Numbered from the stretch's first letter, positions 35,456 through 44,921 are shown. The stretch: DNA of 64,000 bases from Pseudoroseicyclus aestuarii (GCF_003217255.1 NZ_QJTE01000002.1:434001-498000); one strand, 5' to 3'. Numbers and translations are program-made. Notes: generated by a model not told the origin, from the letters alone.

Positions 35456-35555
35456 GGAGGGGCGGCAAGACAGAGGCCACGGAGGGGCGGCAAGACAGGG
35501 GGGCCTAAGGGGCGGCAAGACAGGGGGCCCGAAGGGGCCGCAAGGCTGGGGAGGC
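35456..35555. repeat. Tandem repeat, about four units of 25-27 bp
   Basis: The unit is close to AGGGGCGGCAAGACAGGGG. Copies start at 35456, 35481, 35508 and 35533; the first three share GGGGCGGCAAGACAG, and the fourth is diverged (GGGGCCGCAAGGCTGGGG). It lies between the lipoprotein gene start (35410) and the mutL stop (35575), so it could sit in the mutL 3' region or in the promoter region of the lipoprotein. Confidence 0.85.
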
Positions 35556-35574
35556 GGTGGAGGCCCCGGCCTGC

Positions 35575-37437
35575 TCAGCGCCGGCCGAAGAGCTTCTCGA
35601 TATCCGGCAGGTCCAGCGCGATCCAGGTCGGGCGCCCGTGGTTGCACTGGCCGGAGTTCGGCGTCGCCTCCATCTCGCGCAGGAGGGCGTTCATCTCCTC
35701 GCCGCGCAGCCGCCGTCCGGCGCGGACGGAGCCGTGGCAGGCCATGCGGCTGAGGATCGCGTCGATCCGCGCCGAAAGGCTGGCATGGCTGCCCTGGTCG
35801 GCCAGCTCGTCCAGCACGTCGCGCAGCAGCGGCTTGGCCGAGACCTGGCCCAGCGGCGCGGGCGTGGCGCGCACGGCGACGGCGCCGGGACCGAAAGCCT
35901 CGATCTCGAGGCCCAGCCGGGCGAGGTCCTCGGCGGCCTCCAGCAGCACGGCGGCCTCGTCGCCCAGCTCCACGATCTCGGGGATCAGCAGCGCCTGCGA
36001 GGGCACGCCCGCTTCGGCTGTCTGCGCCTTGAGCCGCTCGTAGACCAGCCGCTCATGCGCGGCATGGGCATCGACGAGGATCATGCCGCCCTCGGTCTGG
36101 GCGACGATGTAGGTCTCGTGCAGTTGCGCGCGGGCGGCGCCCAGCGGCAGGCGCATCAGGTCGGCCTCGGCAGACGGGGCCTCGTCGATCCGGGCCGAGG
36201 GCGCGGTCGTCTCGGCAAAGCCGGCGGGCTGCGGCGCGGGCGCCTGCGCGGCGTAGCTTTGCCGCAGCGCTCCCTGCGAGGGGCGGTCCATCTGGTAGAT
36301 ACGCGGGGTCTGCGGCTGCGGCTGGTCCTGCGGCGCCTCGGGCATCGGCGCGCGCATCGCGGCGAAGGCGGCCGAGGCATTGGTGCTGGACGAGCGATGC
36401 GTCGCCCCGGCCAGCGCCTGCCGCAGCCCGGTGACGATCAGCGATCGGACCGAGGCCGGATCGCGGAACCGCACCTCGGCCTTGGCGGGATGCACGTTCA
36501 CATCCACCCGCGCCGGATCGCAGGTCACGAAGAGCGCGGCGGCGGGATGGCGCCCGGCATGCATCAGGTCGGAATAGCCGGCCTTCAGCGCGCCGGTCAG
36601 CAGCTTGTCCCGCACCGGGCGGCCGTTGACGAAGACGAACTGCTGCACCGCCGCGCCGCGCGAATAGGTCGGCAGGGCGGCGAGGCCGGTCAGGACATGC
36701 CCCTCGCGCTCGGCCTCGAGCGGGATCGCATTGTCGGTGAACTCCGCCCCGAGGATCGCGCGCAGCCGGGCTTCCAGCGGCGCCTGCCCCTCGCCGCGCT
36801 CGGGGTCGAGACGCAGGATCACGCGCCCGCTCTCGTCGTCGCGCAGGGTAAAGCCGACGCGCGGCTCGGCCATGGCGATGCGGCGCAGCGTGTCGGCGAC
36901 GGCCTGCGCCTCGGCCCTGTCGGTGCGCAGGAACTTCAGCCGCGCGGGAGTGGCGTAGAAGAGGTCGCGCAGCTCGACCACCGTGCCGCAGTCGAGCGCG
37001 GCGGGCGCGCAGCCCTCGGCCCGGCCGCCGGACATGCCGATGCGCGCGCCCTCCGCGCCCTCGACCCGGCTGGTCACGCTCAGCCGTCCGACGGCGCCGA
37101 GAGAGGCCAGCGCCTCGCCCCGGAAGCCGAAGCTGCGAATGTTCAGAAGGTCGGTGCCATCGATCTTCGAGGTCGCGTGCCGCGCGAGGGCGAGGGGCAG
37201 CTGCGCCTCGGGGATGCCGCAGCCGTCGTCGGTCACCCGGATCAGGCTGCGCCCGCCATGGGCGATCACCACTTCGATCCGGCGCGCGCCGGCATCGACG
37301 GCATTCTCGACCAGTTCCTTCACCGCCGAGGCGGGGCGTTCGACCACCTCGCCGGCGGCGATGCGGTTGATCGCCGCCTCGTCCAGCTGGCGGATCGCGG
37401 CAGGGGATGCTGATATGTTGCGGTCGAGCGCTGTCAT
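35575..37437 (-). CDS. mutL: DNA mismatch repair protein MutL
   Basis: MutL links MutS recognition of mismatches to downstream repair. The 620-aa protein has the N-terminal GHKL ATPase domain (RIAAGEVVERP, VENAVDAGA, GFRGEAL) and a C-terminal dimer domain. The endonuclease motif DQHAxxExxxxE is present in the form DAHAAHERLVYE, together with ACH- and CxHGRPT-type motifs, so it is predicted to nick DNA itself, as in bacteria without MutH. The ATG at 37437 gives a normal N terminus. No mutS lies in the window. Confidence 0.95.
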   Translation of the reverse strand: MTALDRNISASPAAIRQLDEAAINRIAAGEVVERPASAVKELVENAVDAGARRIEVVIAHGGRSLIRVTDDGCGIPEAQLPLALARHATSKIDGTDLLNIRSFGFRGEALASLGAVGRLSVTSRVEGAEGARIGMSGGRAEGCAPAALDCGTVVELRDLFYATPARLKFLRTDRAEAQAVADTLRRIAMAEPRVGFTLRDDESGRVILRLDPERGEGQAPLEARLRAILGAEFTDNAIPLEAEREGHVLTGLAALPTYSRGAAVQQFVFVNGRPVRDKLLTGALKAGYSDLMHAGRHPAAALFVTCDPARVDVNVHPAKAEVRFRDPASVRSLIVTGLRQALAGATHRSSSTNASAAFAAMRAPMPEAPQDQPQPQTPRIYQMDRPSQGALRQSYAAQAPAPQPAGFAETTAPSARIDEAPSAEADLMRLPLGAARAQLHETYIVAQTEGGMILVDAHAAHERLVYERLKAQTAEAGVPSQALLIPEIVELGDEAAVLLEAAEDLARLGLEIEAFGPGAVAVRATPAPLGQVSAKPLLRDVLDELADQGSHASLSARIDAILSRMACHGSVRAGRRLRGEEMNALLREMEATPNSGQCNHGRPTWIALDLPDIEKLFGRR

Positions 37438-37480
37438 GCCACCAGTGCTAGCATGGCGCGGGGCCACCGCGAAAGGGGTG

Positions 37481-37514
37481 GCGCGCCGGCCCGCATACCT
37501 GCGGACCGGCGCGC
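37481..37514 (-). terminator. Strong hairpin after GH3 gene, probable terminator
   Basis: GCGCGCCGG pairs with CCGGCGCGC as an outer 9-bp stem, and CCGCA pairs with TGCGG inside it around a TACC loop, with one mismatch between. It lies 7 nt after the stop of the GH3 gene on the minus strand. No long T-run follows, only CACCCCTTTC. Confidence 0.55.
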
Positions 37515-37521
37515 GAGGGCC

Positions 37522-39498
37522 TCAGTAGCTCATGCCCGCGCCGAAGGCATAGAGCGGCGCGCGGCTGTCGTAGGGCAGGTCCGGGGCCTGCGCCTCGACC
37601 GCCGCCATGGAGGCGGGAAGCTCGAAGGGCAGGCTGCCCTCGGGCGCGACCGCGCCGGTCAGCACCTGCATCAGCGCCTCGTCCGACTGGCCGAAATTGG
37701 CCATCAGGGCCGCGGCCTCCTGCACGTCGGCCAGCACCGCGGGGCGGTTCATCGTGACGGTCATCACCGCCGGCACCCCGGCCTCCTGCGCCTCGAGATA
37801 GGCGTCGTAGCCCGCGTCGCCCGGCACGAAGTTCAGCCGCCCCTCCTGCTGGATGGAGCCGAAGAAGAAATCGGCATGGGGATGCTCATAGGGCGCATCG
37901 GCGCGGATCAGCGCGAGATCGGCCTGCGCGAGGTCATCGACCACGGTAAAGCCCGCCGCCTCGGCCACGCCGGCGTCGATGCCGTGCAGCCAGACGCTGC
38001 GCTGCGCGGGATCGAGCGGCAGGGTGCCGTCGTTCTTCAAAAGGACGGTGCTGCGCGCCTGCGCATCGAGGCCGGCTTCGGTGAACTCGTCGCTCCCGAC
38101 GATCTGCGCGGCCTGCGCCGGGGCGACGAAGGGCGCCTCGAAGAGGCCCAGCGCGAACTTCTGGCCAAGGATGCGGGTCACCGATTCGTCGATGCGGCTT
38201 TCCTCGATCTTGCCTTGCGCCACCGCCTGCACCAGCAGCGCGCTGTCCGAGACGCCGCCAAACTGGTCGACGCCGGCTTCCACGGCCTTGGCGTAGCGGT
38301 CGACGGGGGCCATCTCCTCGACCCCCCAGGGGATGCCGAAGTCGCCGTCGATGCGCGGGCTCTCGCCCTCGGGCCAGCCGGTCAGGCAGGTGCCGCGGCA
38401 GTCGCGGGTGATCAGCCAGTCGGTCAGGATCACGCCGTCGAAGCGGTGCCGGCCGCGCAGCAGGTCGGTCAGAAGCTGGGCATTGTAGCCCGCCGCCACC
38501 TCTTCCAGCGGCTGGCCGTTCACCGTCAGCCCCTCGAGGATCGAGTAGGTGGGCATGACCGCGCCGACATGCGCCTCGAAGGCCCCTTCGAAGGGAATGA
38601 CGTGCAGGCCGAGGTTGTCGCCGGTGAACTGGGCGGTGCGGGCATAGGCATTGTGGCTGTCGAAGCCCTCGGGCGCGGCGCCGTAGCCGACCCAGTGCTT
38701 GACGGTGGTGATGACGCTGCCCTCGTCCAGCCCGCCTTCGCCGTTTTGGAAGCCGGCGACATAGGCCTTCACCATGGCGCGGGCGCGCTGCGGGTCCTCG
38801 CCGAAGGTGCCGTTCACCCGGCTCCAGCGCGGCTCGGTCGCGAGGTCGGCCTGCGGCGAGAGGGCCTGGTGGATGCCGACGGCGCGGTATTCCTGCCGCG
38901 CCATGTCGGCGAAGGCCCGCGTCAGCGCCGGATCGTCCAGCGCGGCAAGGCCGGTCGTTTCCGGCCACTGGCTGAAGCTGCCGGGCGCGACGCTGGCGCC
39001 TTCGGTATATTGAAAGGCATTGCGTGGATCGGTGCTGATCGTCGCCGGGATGCCAAGGCGCGTGCCTTCCGCGATCTCCTGCAGCGCGTTGTTCTGCTCG
39101 GCCAGATGCGCGGCCTCGCCGGCGAGGCGGGTGATGAAGGTATTGACCTTGTCACCCTCGATGAGCGCGCGCGCGGCCTCCAGATCGTAGCTCTGGCCGC
39201 TGTCGGTGCCGCTCTCGTCGGATTGCGCCGGGGCGGTGCCATGCATCATCACGCCGGCCTTCTCCTCCAGCGTCATGCGCGACAGAAGGTCGGCCACGCG
39301 CTGGTCGTCGGGCAGGCGCCAGTCCTCGTAGGGGGTCAGATCGCCGCTGCGGTCGAGGTCGCGGAAGGTCAGGCCGTCGACCTCGATGGGCAAGGCGCCG
39401 CGCGTCTCGATCTGCGGCTGCCTGGGCGTGGTCTGGGCCCAGGCCGCGCCTGCCAGCGGCAGGCAAATGGCCAGCGTGATGATACGGCCTGTCGTCAT
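37522..39498 (-). CDS. Secreted glycoside hydrolase family 3 protein (beta-glucosidase type)
   Basis: This 658-aa protein has a signal peptide (MTTGRIITLA, then LAGAAWAQ, cleaved near residue 22) and both GH3 domains. Conserved residues of the TIM-barrel part are KHWVG at 267-271, and the nucleophile Asp360 in ILTDW; the alpha/beta sandwich domain follows. GH3 enzymes release terminal beta-glucose or beta-xylose; the specificity cannot be read here. It stands alone, between mutL and the M16 pair, with no transporter. A hairpin follows the stop. Confidence 0.88.
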   Translation of the reverse strand: MTTGRIITLAICLPLAGAAWAQTTPRQPQIETRGALPIEVDGLTFRDLDRSGDLTPYEDWRLPDDQRVADLLSRMTLEEKAGVMMHGTAPAQSDESGTDSGQSYDLEAARALIEGDKVNTFITRLAGEAAHLAEQNNALQEIAEGTRLGIPATISTDPRNAFQYTEGASVAPGSFSQWPETTGLAALDDPALTRAFADMARQEYRAVGIHQALSPQADLATEPRWSRVNGTFGEDPQRARAMVKAYVAGFQNGEGGLDEGSVITTVKHWVGYGAAPEGFDSHNAYARTAQFTGDNLGLHVIPFEGAFEAHVGAVMPTYSILEGLTVNGQPLEEVAAGYNAQLLTDLLRGRHRFDGVILTDWLITRDCRGTCLTGWPEGESPRIDGDFGIPWGVEEMAPVDRYAKAVEAGVDQFGGVSDSALLVQAVAQGKIEESRIDESVTRILGQKFALGLFEAPFVAPAQAAQIVGSDEFTEAGLDAQARSTVLLKNDGTLPLDPAQRSVWLHGIDAGVAEAAGFTVVDDLAQADLALIRADAPYEHPHADFFFGSIQQEGRLNFVPGDAGYDAYLEAQEAGVPAVMTVTMNRPAVLADVQEAAALMANFGQSDEALMQVLTGAVAPEGSLPFELPASMAAVEAQAPDLPYDSRAPLYAFGAGMSY

Positions 39499-39655
39499 GA
39501 TCGTCCTCCCTCGCGACCGTTGGATCGGGCCGCGAGGGAGAGGGTTCCGCATGTCCGGCGGCGGTGCAAGGGGCCTTGCGCCCCCCGGCCCGCTGCCGCG
39601 AGGGCGGCCCCGGTCACGGCTGCGCGAGGGGGCGCAGGGTGCCGGGGCGGACCGG

Positions 39656-41083
39656 CTACTCGGTCGTCTGGCTCGCGCCGGTCTCCGGCGCGGCGGCGGG
39701 CGGCTCGGGCAGGACGCTGGGCAGATCGGCGGCCTCGTGATCGGCCCCCTCCAGCCCCTCGGGCTGGCCGACGACGACGGTATGCAGCGCCTCGGGGTCC
39801 AGGAGTTCGGCCGCGACGCGGTTCACGTCCTCAAGCGTTACCGCCTCGATGTAGGAATTGCGGTCGAGGACGTAGCTCGGCGGCAGGTCGATCATCTGCA
39901 GGCCGACGAGGATCGAGGCGATCTGCCCGTTCCCGTCGAAGCGCAGCGGGTATTCGCCCGTGATGTAGGTCTTGGCCTGGTCGAGCTCTTCCTCCGTCAC
40001 GCCGTTCTCGGCAATGTCGGCCCATTCGGCCTTCGTGACCTCCAGCGCCTCGGCGATGGTGGCATTGCCCGAAGCGACGGAGCCGAGCCAGAGCTCGGAA
40101 TACTCGGTGTCGCTGAGGAAGGTGCTGATGCCGTAGGTCAGCCCGCGCTTCTCGCGCACCTCGTCCATCAGCCGGCTTTCGAAGCCGCCGCCGCCGAGGA
40201 TGTGGTTCAGCACGTAGGCAGCGAAGAAGTCGTCGTCGTCGCGCGCGATGCCCGGCTGACCGAAAAGCGCGACCGACTGCGGCGAGGGGAAATCGACGAC
40301 CGTCGTGCCGCCGTCGAGCGCGTAATCCGCGGCCTCGGGCAGAGCGGGCCCCTCCTGCGGCAGGTCGCCCAGCAGGTCGTCCAGCAGCGTGCCCAGCGCC
40401 TCGGGCGTGATATCGCCCACGGCGCCGACATGGATGCGGTCCCGCACCATCGCGGCCTCATGCGCCGCATGAAGGTCCGCGCGGCTCAGGGAGGCGACGC
40501 TCTCTTCGGTGCCCGACAGCGGGCGGCCGATGGGGTGACCCGGATAGGCCTCCTCGAACCAGGTCCGGCCGGAGATGCGCTGCGGGTTCACCGCATCGGC
40601 CTGGATCCCGGCCTGCACCTGCGCGCGCACCCGCTCCACGGCGGTCTCGTTGAACGCGGGATCGATCAGCGCCTGCCGCAGCAGATCCATCGCCTCGCCC
40701 CGGTTCTCGGTCAGCACCTGGGCCGAGACGCTGACGGTATCGGTGCCGGCGTCGAAGCCGAACTGCGCCGCCAGCCCCTCGCGCGTGGTCTGGAAGGCCC
40801 GCGCGTCCATATCGCCCGAGCCTTCCTCGAGAAGGCCCATCATCAGGTTGGTGGCGCCCTCCTTACCCTCGGGGTCCAGCACCGCGCCGCCGTCGAAGCG
40901 GATCTCCAGCGCGGTGAAGGGCAGGGAATGCTCCTCGACGAGCCAGGCCTCGATCCCGCCGGGAGAGGTGACTTCCTGGATGTCGATGGCGCTTTCTACG
41001 CCCTCCTGCGCGGCGGCGGGCAGGGCTGTGCTGCCCTTCAGCGCGAGCGCGCAGGCGGCGGGGCGGATGATCGTGCGGATCAT
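39656..41083 (-). CDS. M16 family peptidase-like protein, non-catalytic partner
   Basis: This 475-aa exported protein has the two-domain fold of M16 peptidases, but the zinc motif HxxEH is absent: the corresponding position reads GATNLMMGLLEEG. This is the pattern of the inactive subunit in heterodimeric M16 enzymes. The N-terminal signal (MIRTIIRPAACALA, then ALPAAAQ) places it in the periplasm. Its ATG overlaps the stop of the upstream catalytic partner (ATGA). The C-terminal tail is Pro/Glu/Ala-rich and lacks structure. Confidence 0.87.
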   Translation of the reverse strand: MIRTIIRPAACALALKGSTALPAAAQEGVESAIDIQEVTSPGGIEAWLVEEHSLPFTALEIRFDGGAVLDPEGKEGATNLMMGLLEEGSGDMDARAFQTTREGLAAQFGFDAGTDTVSVSAQVLTENRGEAMDLLRQALIDPAFNETAVERVRAQVQAGIQADAVNPQRISGRTWFEEAYPGHPIGRPLSGTEESVASLSRADLHAAHEAAMVRDRIHVGAVGDITPEALGTLLDDLLGDLPQEGPALPEAADYALDGGTTVVDFPSPQSVALFGQPGIARDDDDFFAAYVLNHILGGGGFESRLMDEVREKRGLTYGISTFLSDTEYSELWLGSVASGNATIAEALEVTKAEWADIAENGVTEEELDQAKTYITGEYPLRFDGNGQIASILVGLQMIDLPPSYVLDRNSYIEAVTLEDVNRVAAELLDPEALHTVVVGQPEGLEGADHEAADLPSVLPEPPAAAPETGASQTTE

Positions 41084-42447
41084 TGCAGATCCTCCTCTCG
41101 GTCGGCGACGACGCACATCGTCACGCTCTGGTCGCGGTTCAGGACGGATCGCGCGGCCTCCATGATGTCCTCCGCGGTCACGGCGCCCAGCACCTCGGGC
41201 CAGGCCTCGACGTCCTCGACCGTCAGGCCGCTGGTCAGGGCGGCGCCGTAGCTGCGGGCGCGGCCGAAGGCATCGTCGTCGGCATAGATCTCGCTCGCCT
41301 GGACCTGGGTGCGGATCCGCTCGAGCTGGGTCTCGTCGACCCCCTCTTCGAGGAAGCGGCGCAGCGAGGCGTCCATCGCATCCTCGGCCTCCTGCAGGCT
41401 CACGCCCTCGGCCGGGGTCACGTAGAGCGAGAAGGTCGTCGGGTCGAGGGAGATGCCGCCATAGCCGGCACCGGCGAAAAGCGCGATGTCGCTTTCGAAG
41501 GTCAGATCCTCGCTCAGCACGCTGGTAAAGGAGGACCCGCCGAGGATCTGCGCGAGGTAGGTCAGGGCGGCGGCCTCTTCCTGCGCGCCGCTGTCACGCT
41601 CTGGCGCGAGGTAGCTGCGGATCAGATAGGGCCGCGCGACGCGCTCGTCCTCGTAGGTCAGGCGCCGCTCGGCGCGCTGCGGCGGCTCCTGCGGGCGCAC
41701 GCGCTCGGGCAGGTCGGGCTCTGCCGCGATCGGGCCGTAGTACTCCTGCGCGAGGTCGAGCACGGCCTCGGGCGTGACATCGCCGGCGACGATCAGCACC
41801 GCGTCATTGGGGCTGTAATAGGTGCGATACCAGTCCAGCGCATCCTCGCGGCTGAGCTCCTCCATCTCGTGGCGCCAGCCGATGATGGGGGTGCCGTAGC
41901 GGCTGGCGATGAACTGGGCGGCGCGCATCTGCTCGCCCGCGAGGGCGCCGGGGTTGCTGTCGGTGCGCTGGCTGCGTTCCTCGAGGATCACCTGCCGCTC
42001 GGTATCGACCTCCTCCTGCGTGAGCTGGAGGTTGCGCATCCGGTCGGCCTCCATCTCCATCATCAGGGGCAGGCGGTCGGCTGCGACGCGCTGGTAATAG
42101 GCCGTCTGGTCGTATGAGGTGAAGGCGTTGTCGGTGCCGCCATTCTCGGCGACGGTGCGGCTGAACTCGCCCGACTCGAGCTCGTCCGTCGCCTTGAACA
42201 TCAGGTGTTCGAGGAAGTGCGCGACCCCGGACAGGCCCGGCACCTCGTCGGCGGAGCCGGCCTTGTAATAGACCATATGGGCCACGACCGGGGCGCGATG
42301 ATCCTCGATCACCACGACCTCCATCCCGTTGTCGAGGTCGTAGGCGGTGACGTCGCCGGTTTCCGCCATGCCCGCGGCGGGCAGGGCGAGAAGCGGCAGG
42401 GCGATCGAAAGGCGCCTCGCGGCGGGCAGGGCGGGCAGGCGGAGCAT
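41080..42447 (-). CDS. M16 family zinc metallopeptidase, catalytic subunit
   Basis: This 455-aa protein has a signal peptide (cut near AAGMA, about residue 28) and the inverted zinc motif HFLEH at 77-81, with the third ligand Glu157 76 residues after the motif. It belongs to the pitrilysin/processing-peptidase-like family and should degrade peptides in the periplasm, as a dimer with the next gene's product. The ATG at 42447 follows AAGGGAGAA. The pair forms an operon with a 4-nt overlap. Confidence 0.9.
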   Translation of the reverse strand: MLRLPALPAARRLSIALPLLALPAAGMAETGDVTAYDLDNGMEVVVIEDHRAPVVAHMVYYKAGSADEVPGLSGVAHFLEHLMFKATDELESGEFSRTVAENGGTDNAFTSYDQTAYYQRVAADRLPLMMEMEADRMRNLQLTQEEVDTERQVILEERSQRTDSNPGALAGEQMRAAQFIASRYGTPIIGWRHEMEELSREDALDWYRTYYSPNDAVLIVAGDVTPEAVLDLAQEYYGPIAAEPDLPERVRPQEPPQRAERRLTYEDERVARPYLIRSYLAPERDSGAQEEAAALTYLAQILGGSSFTSVLSEDLTFESDIALFAGAGYGGISLDPTTFSLYVTPAEGVSLQEAEDAMDASLRRFLEEGVDETQLERIRTQVQASEIYADDDAFGRARSYGAALTSGLTVEDVEAWPEVLGAVTAEDIMEAARSVLNRDQSVTMCVVADREEDLQ

Positions 42448-42582
42448 CGGGTTCTCCCTTGGCGATTCCGCGCGAAGCCTAGTCCCGGCGGCTGGCCCCG
42501 GCCAGCCATGGGCACGCGAAGGTGAAGCGCGGTGGGGCGAGGGATAGCGGCGCCGATCCCGGCGGGCCTGCCGGCTGGCCCG

Positions 42583-42613
42583 TAAGGGAGAGGCCATCGG
42601 CCGCCCCCTTACG
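42583..42613 (-). terminator. Hairpin after choline/betaine binding protein gene
   Basis: GTAAGGG (42583-42589) pairs with CCCTTAC (42607-42613), and inside it GGCC (42593-42596) pairs with GGCC (42600-42603). It starts 10 nt after the stop of the binding protein on the minus strand. There is no T-run, so an intrinsic terminator is only likely. Confidence 0.45.
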
Positions 42614-42623
42614 AAGTCTCGTT

Positions 42624-43595
42624 TTACTGCTGCAGCACCGCCGAGAGGTTCTCGCGCGCCTCGTCGCTCAGCCAGCCGGACCATTCGTCCTGATAGGTGG
42701 TCAGGAAGTGCACCGCGCCCTCTTCGCCCGAGGCCGAATTCTCGTCCATCCAGCTGAGGATCGCGTTCATCGTGTCCGTCTGGAAGGTCATCTGCGACAG
42801 GAAGTCGACGAGTTCGGGATGATCCTCGGCGAAGTCGGTCGTCACCGCCGTCAGCACCGGCGCGGGCGGGAAGGAGGTGCGGCCGACATCGCCCGCGTCG
42901 GGGTTCTGCGCCGCCTCGTGCGCCTCCTGATCGTACTCTCCCATGTCGACCTGGACCATGTCGTAGCGGCCGATCACGGAGGTCGGGGCCCAGTAGTAGC
43001 CGAACCAGGGCTCCTCGTTCTCGAAGGCCGCGGCGATGGAGGAGGCGAGCGTCTCGCCCGAGCCGTGGTTGAAGATCTCGATGCCCGCATCCTCGACCCC
43101 GAAGGCCGGCAGCAGGTTGTCGTTGAAGACGCGGCAGCCCCAGCCCTCGGGGCAGTTGTGGAACCGCCCGCCGACCCAGTCCGGATGGGCCAGGATGCCG
43201 TCGATGGTGGTCAGCTCGGGGTGCTCCTCGGCGAGGTATCCCGGGATCCACCAGGCGTCGATGCCGCCCGGCTCGAGCACGGGGCCAAGCTCCTCGATCG
43301 TGCCGGCCGCCCTCATCTCCTGGTAGATCTGGCCGGTGGCATTGCTCCAGAGCTCGGTGATGATGTCAGGCTCGCCGTTCTCGGAGACCGAGGTCATCGC
43401 CGGCACCGTGTCCGAGGGGACGGTCGAGACGGTGCAGCCGTAGCCCTGCGTCATGATGAAGGAGGCGACGTTGGTCACAACCGAGGCCGAGGCCCAGTTC
43501 ATCTCGGTGATCGACACCTCGCCGCAGTCGCCGTCCTGGGCGAAGGCAGGGGCGGCGAGAAGGGTCAGTGCGGAGGAAAGGAGTAGCTTGTTCAT
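42624..43595 (-). CDS. Glycine betaine/choline/proline-type ABC substrate-binding protein
   Basis: This 323-aa periplasmic protein belongs to the OpuAC/ProX-like family that binds quaternary ammonium compounds, through tryptophan-rich sites (for example NWASASVVTNV near the N terminus and WFGYYWAP in the second lobe). The signal peptide ends near AFAQ (about residue 20). It could bind glycine betaine, choline or a similar compound. No permease or ATPase gene of its kind lies next to it, so it either uses a distant system or is a stand-alone component. A hairpin follows the stop. Confidence 0.87.
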   Translation of the reverse strand: MNKLLLSSALTLLAAPAFAQDGDCGEVSITEMNWASASVVTNVASFIMTQGYGCTVSTVPSDTVPAMTSVSENGEPDIITELWSNATGQIYQEMRAAGTIEELGPVLEPGGIDAWWIPGYLAEEHPELTTIDGILAHPDWVGGRFHNCPEGWGCRVFNDNLLPAFGVEDAGIEIFNHGSGETLASSIAAAFENEEPWFGYYWAPTSVIGRYDMVQVDMGEYDQEAHEAAQNPDAGDVGRTSFPPAPVLTAVTTDFAEDHPELVDFLSQMTFQTDTMNAILSWMDENSASGEEGAVHFLTTYQDEWSGWLSDEARENLSAVLQQ

Positions 43596-43836
43596 GGATC
43601 CCCTGTCGGTTCGTTGTTCCCCGGACCGAGCGCGCGTCGCCGGTCCTTGTGGGCCGGCCACCCCCCGCCTCGTCCCGGACAAGGATCCGTTGCGCGCAGA
43701 GCGTCTGGCCGGACGATCAAGGCCGTGAGCCTAGCAACAAAGGCCCCAGTTTGCGAGCGCTGCGGCGGGTGACACCGGGGCACGGGCCGCGCCGGCCCCG
43801 CCCGGCGCAGGGCGGGGCCTAGTGGGGCCGTAGGGT

Positions 43837-44817
43837 CTAGCCCTGCTTCCCGCGAAGGAAGGCCACCGTCTCGGCCAGCACCTCGGGTATGTCGCGCATC
43901 GTCACGCCAAGGCTGCGCTGGCGGGTGAAGTCGAAGCGGGTCGGCGCCTCGATCTCGCCCTCGGGCGGCAGGGGCTGGGGCGCGTCGGGAAGCAGGCGCC
44001 CGAGCTCGGCGTAGAAATCGGCGACGGGCCAGCTGTCGCGGACGGCGAAGTAGCGACCGCGCGCCTCGGGCTGTTCGTAGCCGGCGAGGAAGAGTTTCGC
44101 CACGTCGCCGACATGGGCCGCCGAGATCGAGCCGGTGGGGATGCGCTCGTGCTGCGGACGCCCCTCGATCATGCCGCGCACGAGGCCGAGGCTCTCGTTG
44201 CCCTGCAGGTGCGGGAGCACCGGGCCCAGCATCATCGTCGGCAGGAAGATGCACAGCCGCATGCCGGCCTCGTCGCACAGCGCCTGCGCCATCTCTTCCA
44301 TGTAAATCTTCTCGGCCGAGGTATACTTGCCCGCCGCCATCTGCTGCTCGCCCGAGGAGACGGCATTGTCCTCGGTCTTCACCTCCACCGGCTCCGGCGG
44401 GTTGGTCGAGGAGGTCGAGGAGCACAGGAGCACCGTGCCCACGCCCTGCCGCGCCGCTGCCTGCAGCACCGTGCGGCAGCCATCGACCACCGGGGCGACG
44501 ATCTCGTCCCAGCCGCGCTGGCGGTCGAGCTGCGTGGCGGGGGTGCCGTCGGCGGCCTTGTAGATCGGCGGGAAGCAGGCGACGAAGATGGCGTCGGCGC
44601 CTTCGCAGGCGGCATCGAAGCTGGCCGGGTCGCTGGTATCGGCGGAGACGAGCGTCAGCCGCTCTTTCGCGCCGGGCAGGGACATCAGACTGTCGCGCTT
44701 GGCGGTGTCGGTGGCGTCGCGCAGCGTGCCGCGGACGGTATAGCCGCGGGCGAGGGCCTCGGCGGTGATGGTCGATCCGACGAGGCCGCTGGCCCCGGCA
44801 ACGGTAAGAAGGGTCAT
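43837..44817 (-). CDS. NAD(P)-dependent SDR/epimerase-type oxidoreductase
   Basis: This 326-aa protein is an extended SDR (dihydroflavonol reductase/NmrA-like). The coenzyme motif GASGLVG lies at 8-14. The expected catalytic YxxxK is not exact: the sequence reads YTSAEK at 165-170, with one residue more between Tyr and Lys. The substrate is unknown. It lies downstream of the LysR gene on the same strand, 105 nt away, so LysR control is possible. The region 43596-43836 between it and the binding protein gene holds nothing I recognise. Confidence 0.8.
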   Translation of the reverse strand: MTLLTVAGASGLVGSTITAEALARGYTVRGTLRDATDTAKRDSLMSLPGAKERLTLVSADTSDPASFDAACEGADAIFVACFPPIYKAADGTPATQLDRQRGWDEIVAPVVDGCRTVLQAAARQGVGTVLLCSSTSSTNPPEPVEVKTEDNAVSSGEQQMAAGKYTSAEKIYMEEMAQALCDEAGMRLCIFLPTMMLGPVLPHLQGNESLGLVRGMIEGRPQHERIPTGSISAAHVGDVAKLFLAGYEQPEARGRYFAVRDSWPVADFYAELGRLLPDAPQPLPPEGEIEAPTRFDFTRQRSLGVTMRDIPEVLAETVAFLRGKQG

Positions 44818-44921
44818 GCCGGTCCTTTCAAATCTGTCCCGGCCTGCAGCGGCCGGGTCCCGTCAGCTATGGCGCCGGTCGCGCTTGTCCAGCCGGGACA
44901 GGGTGCGGCGCGAGGCCGGCG

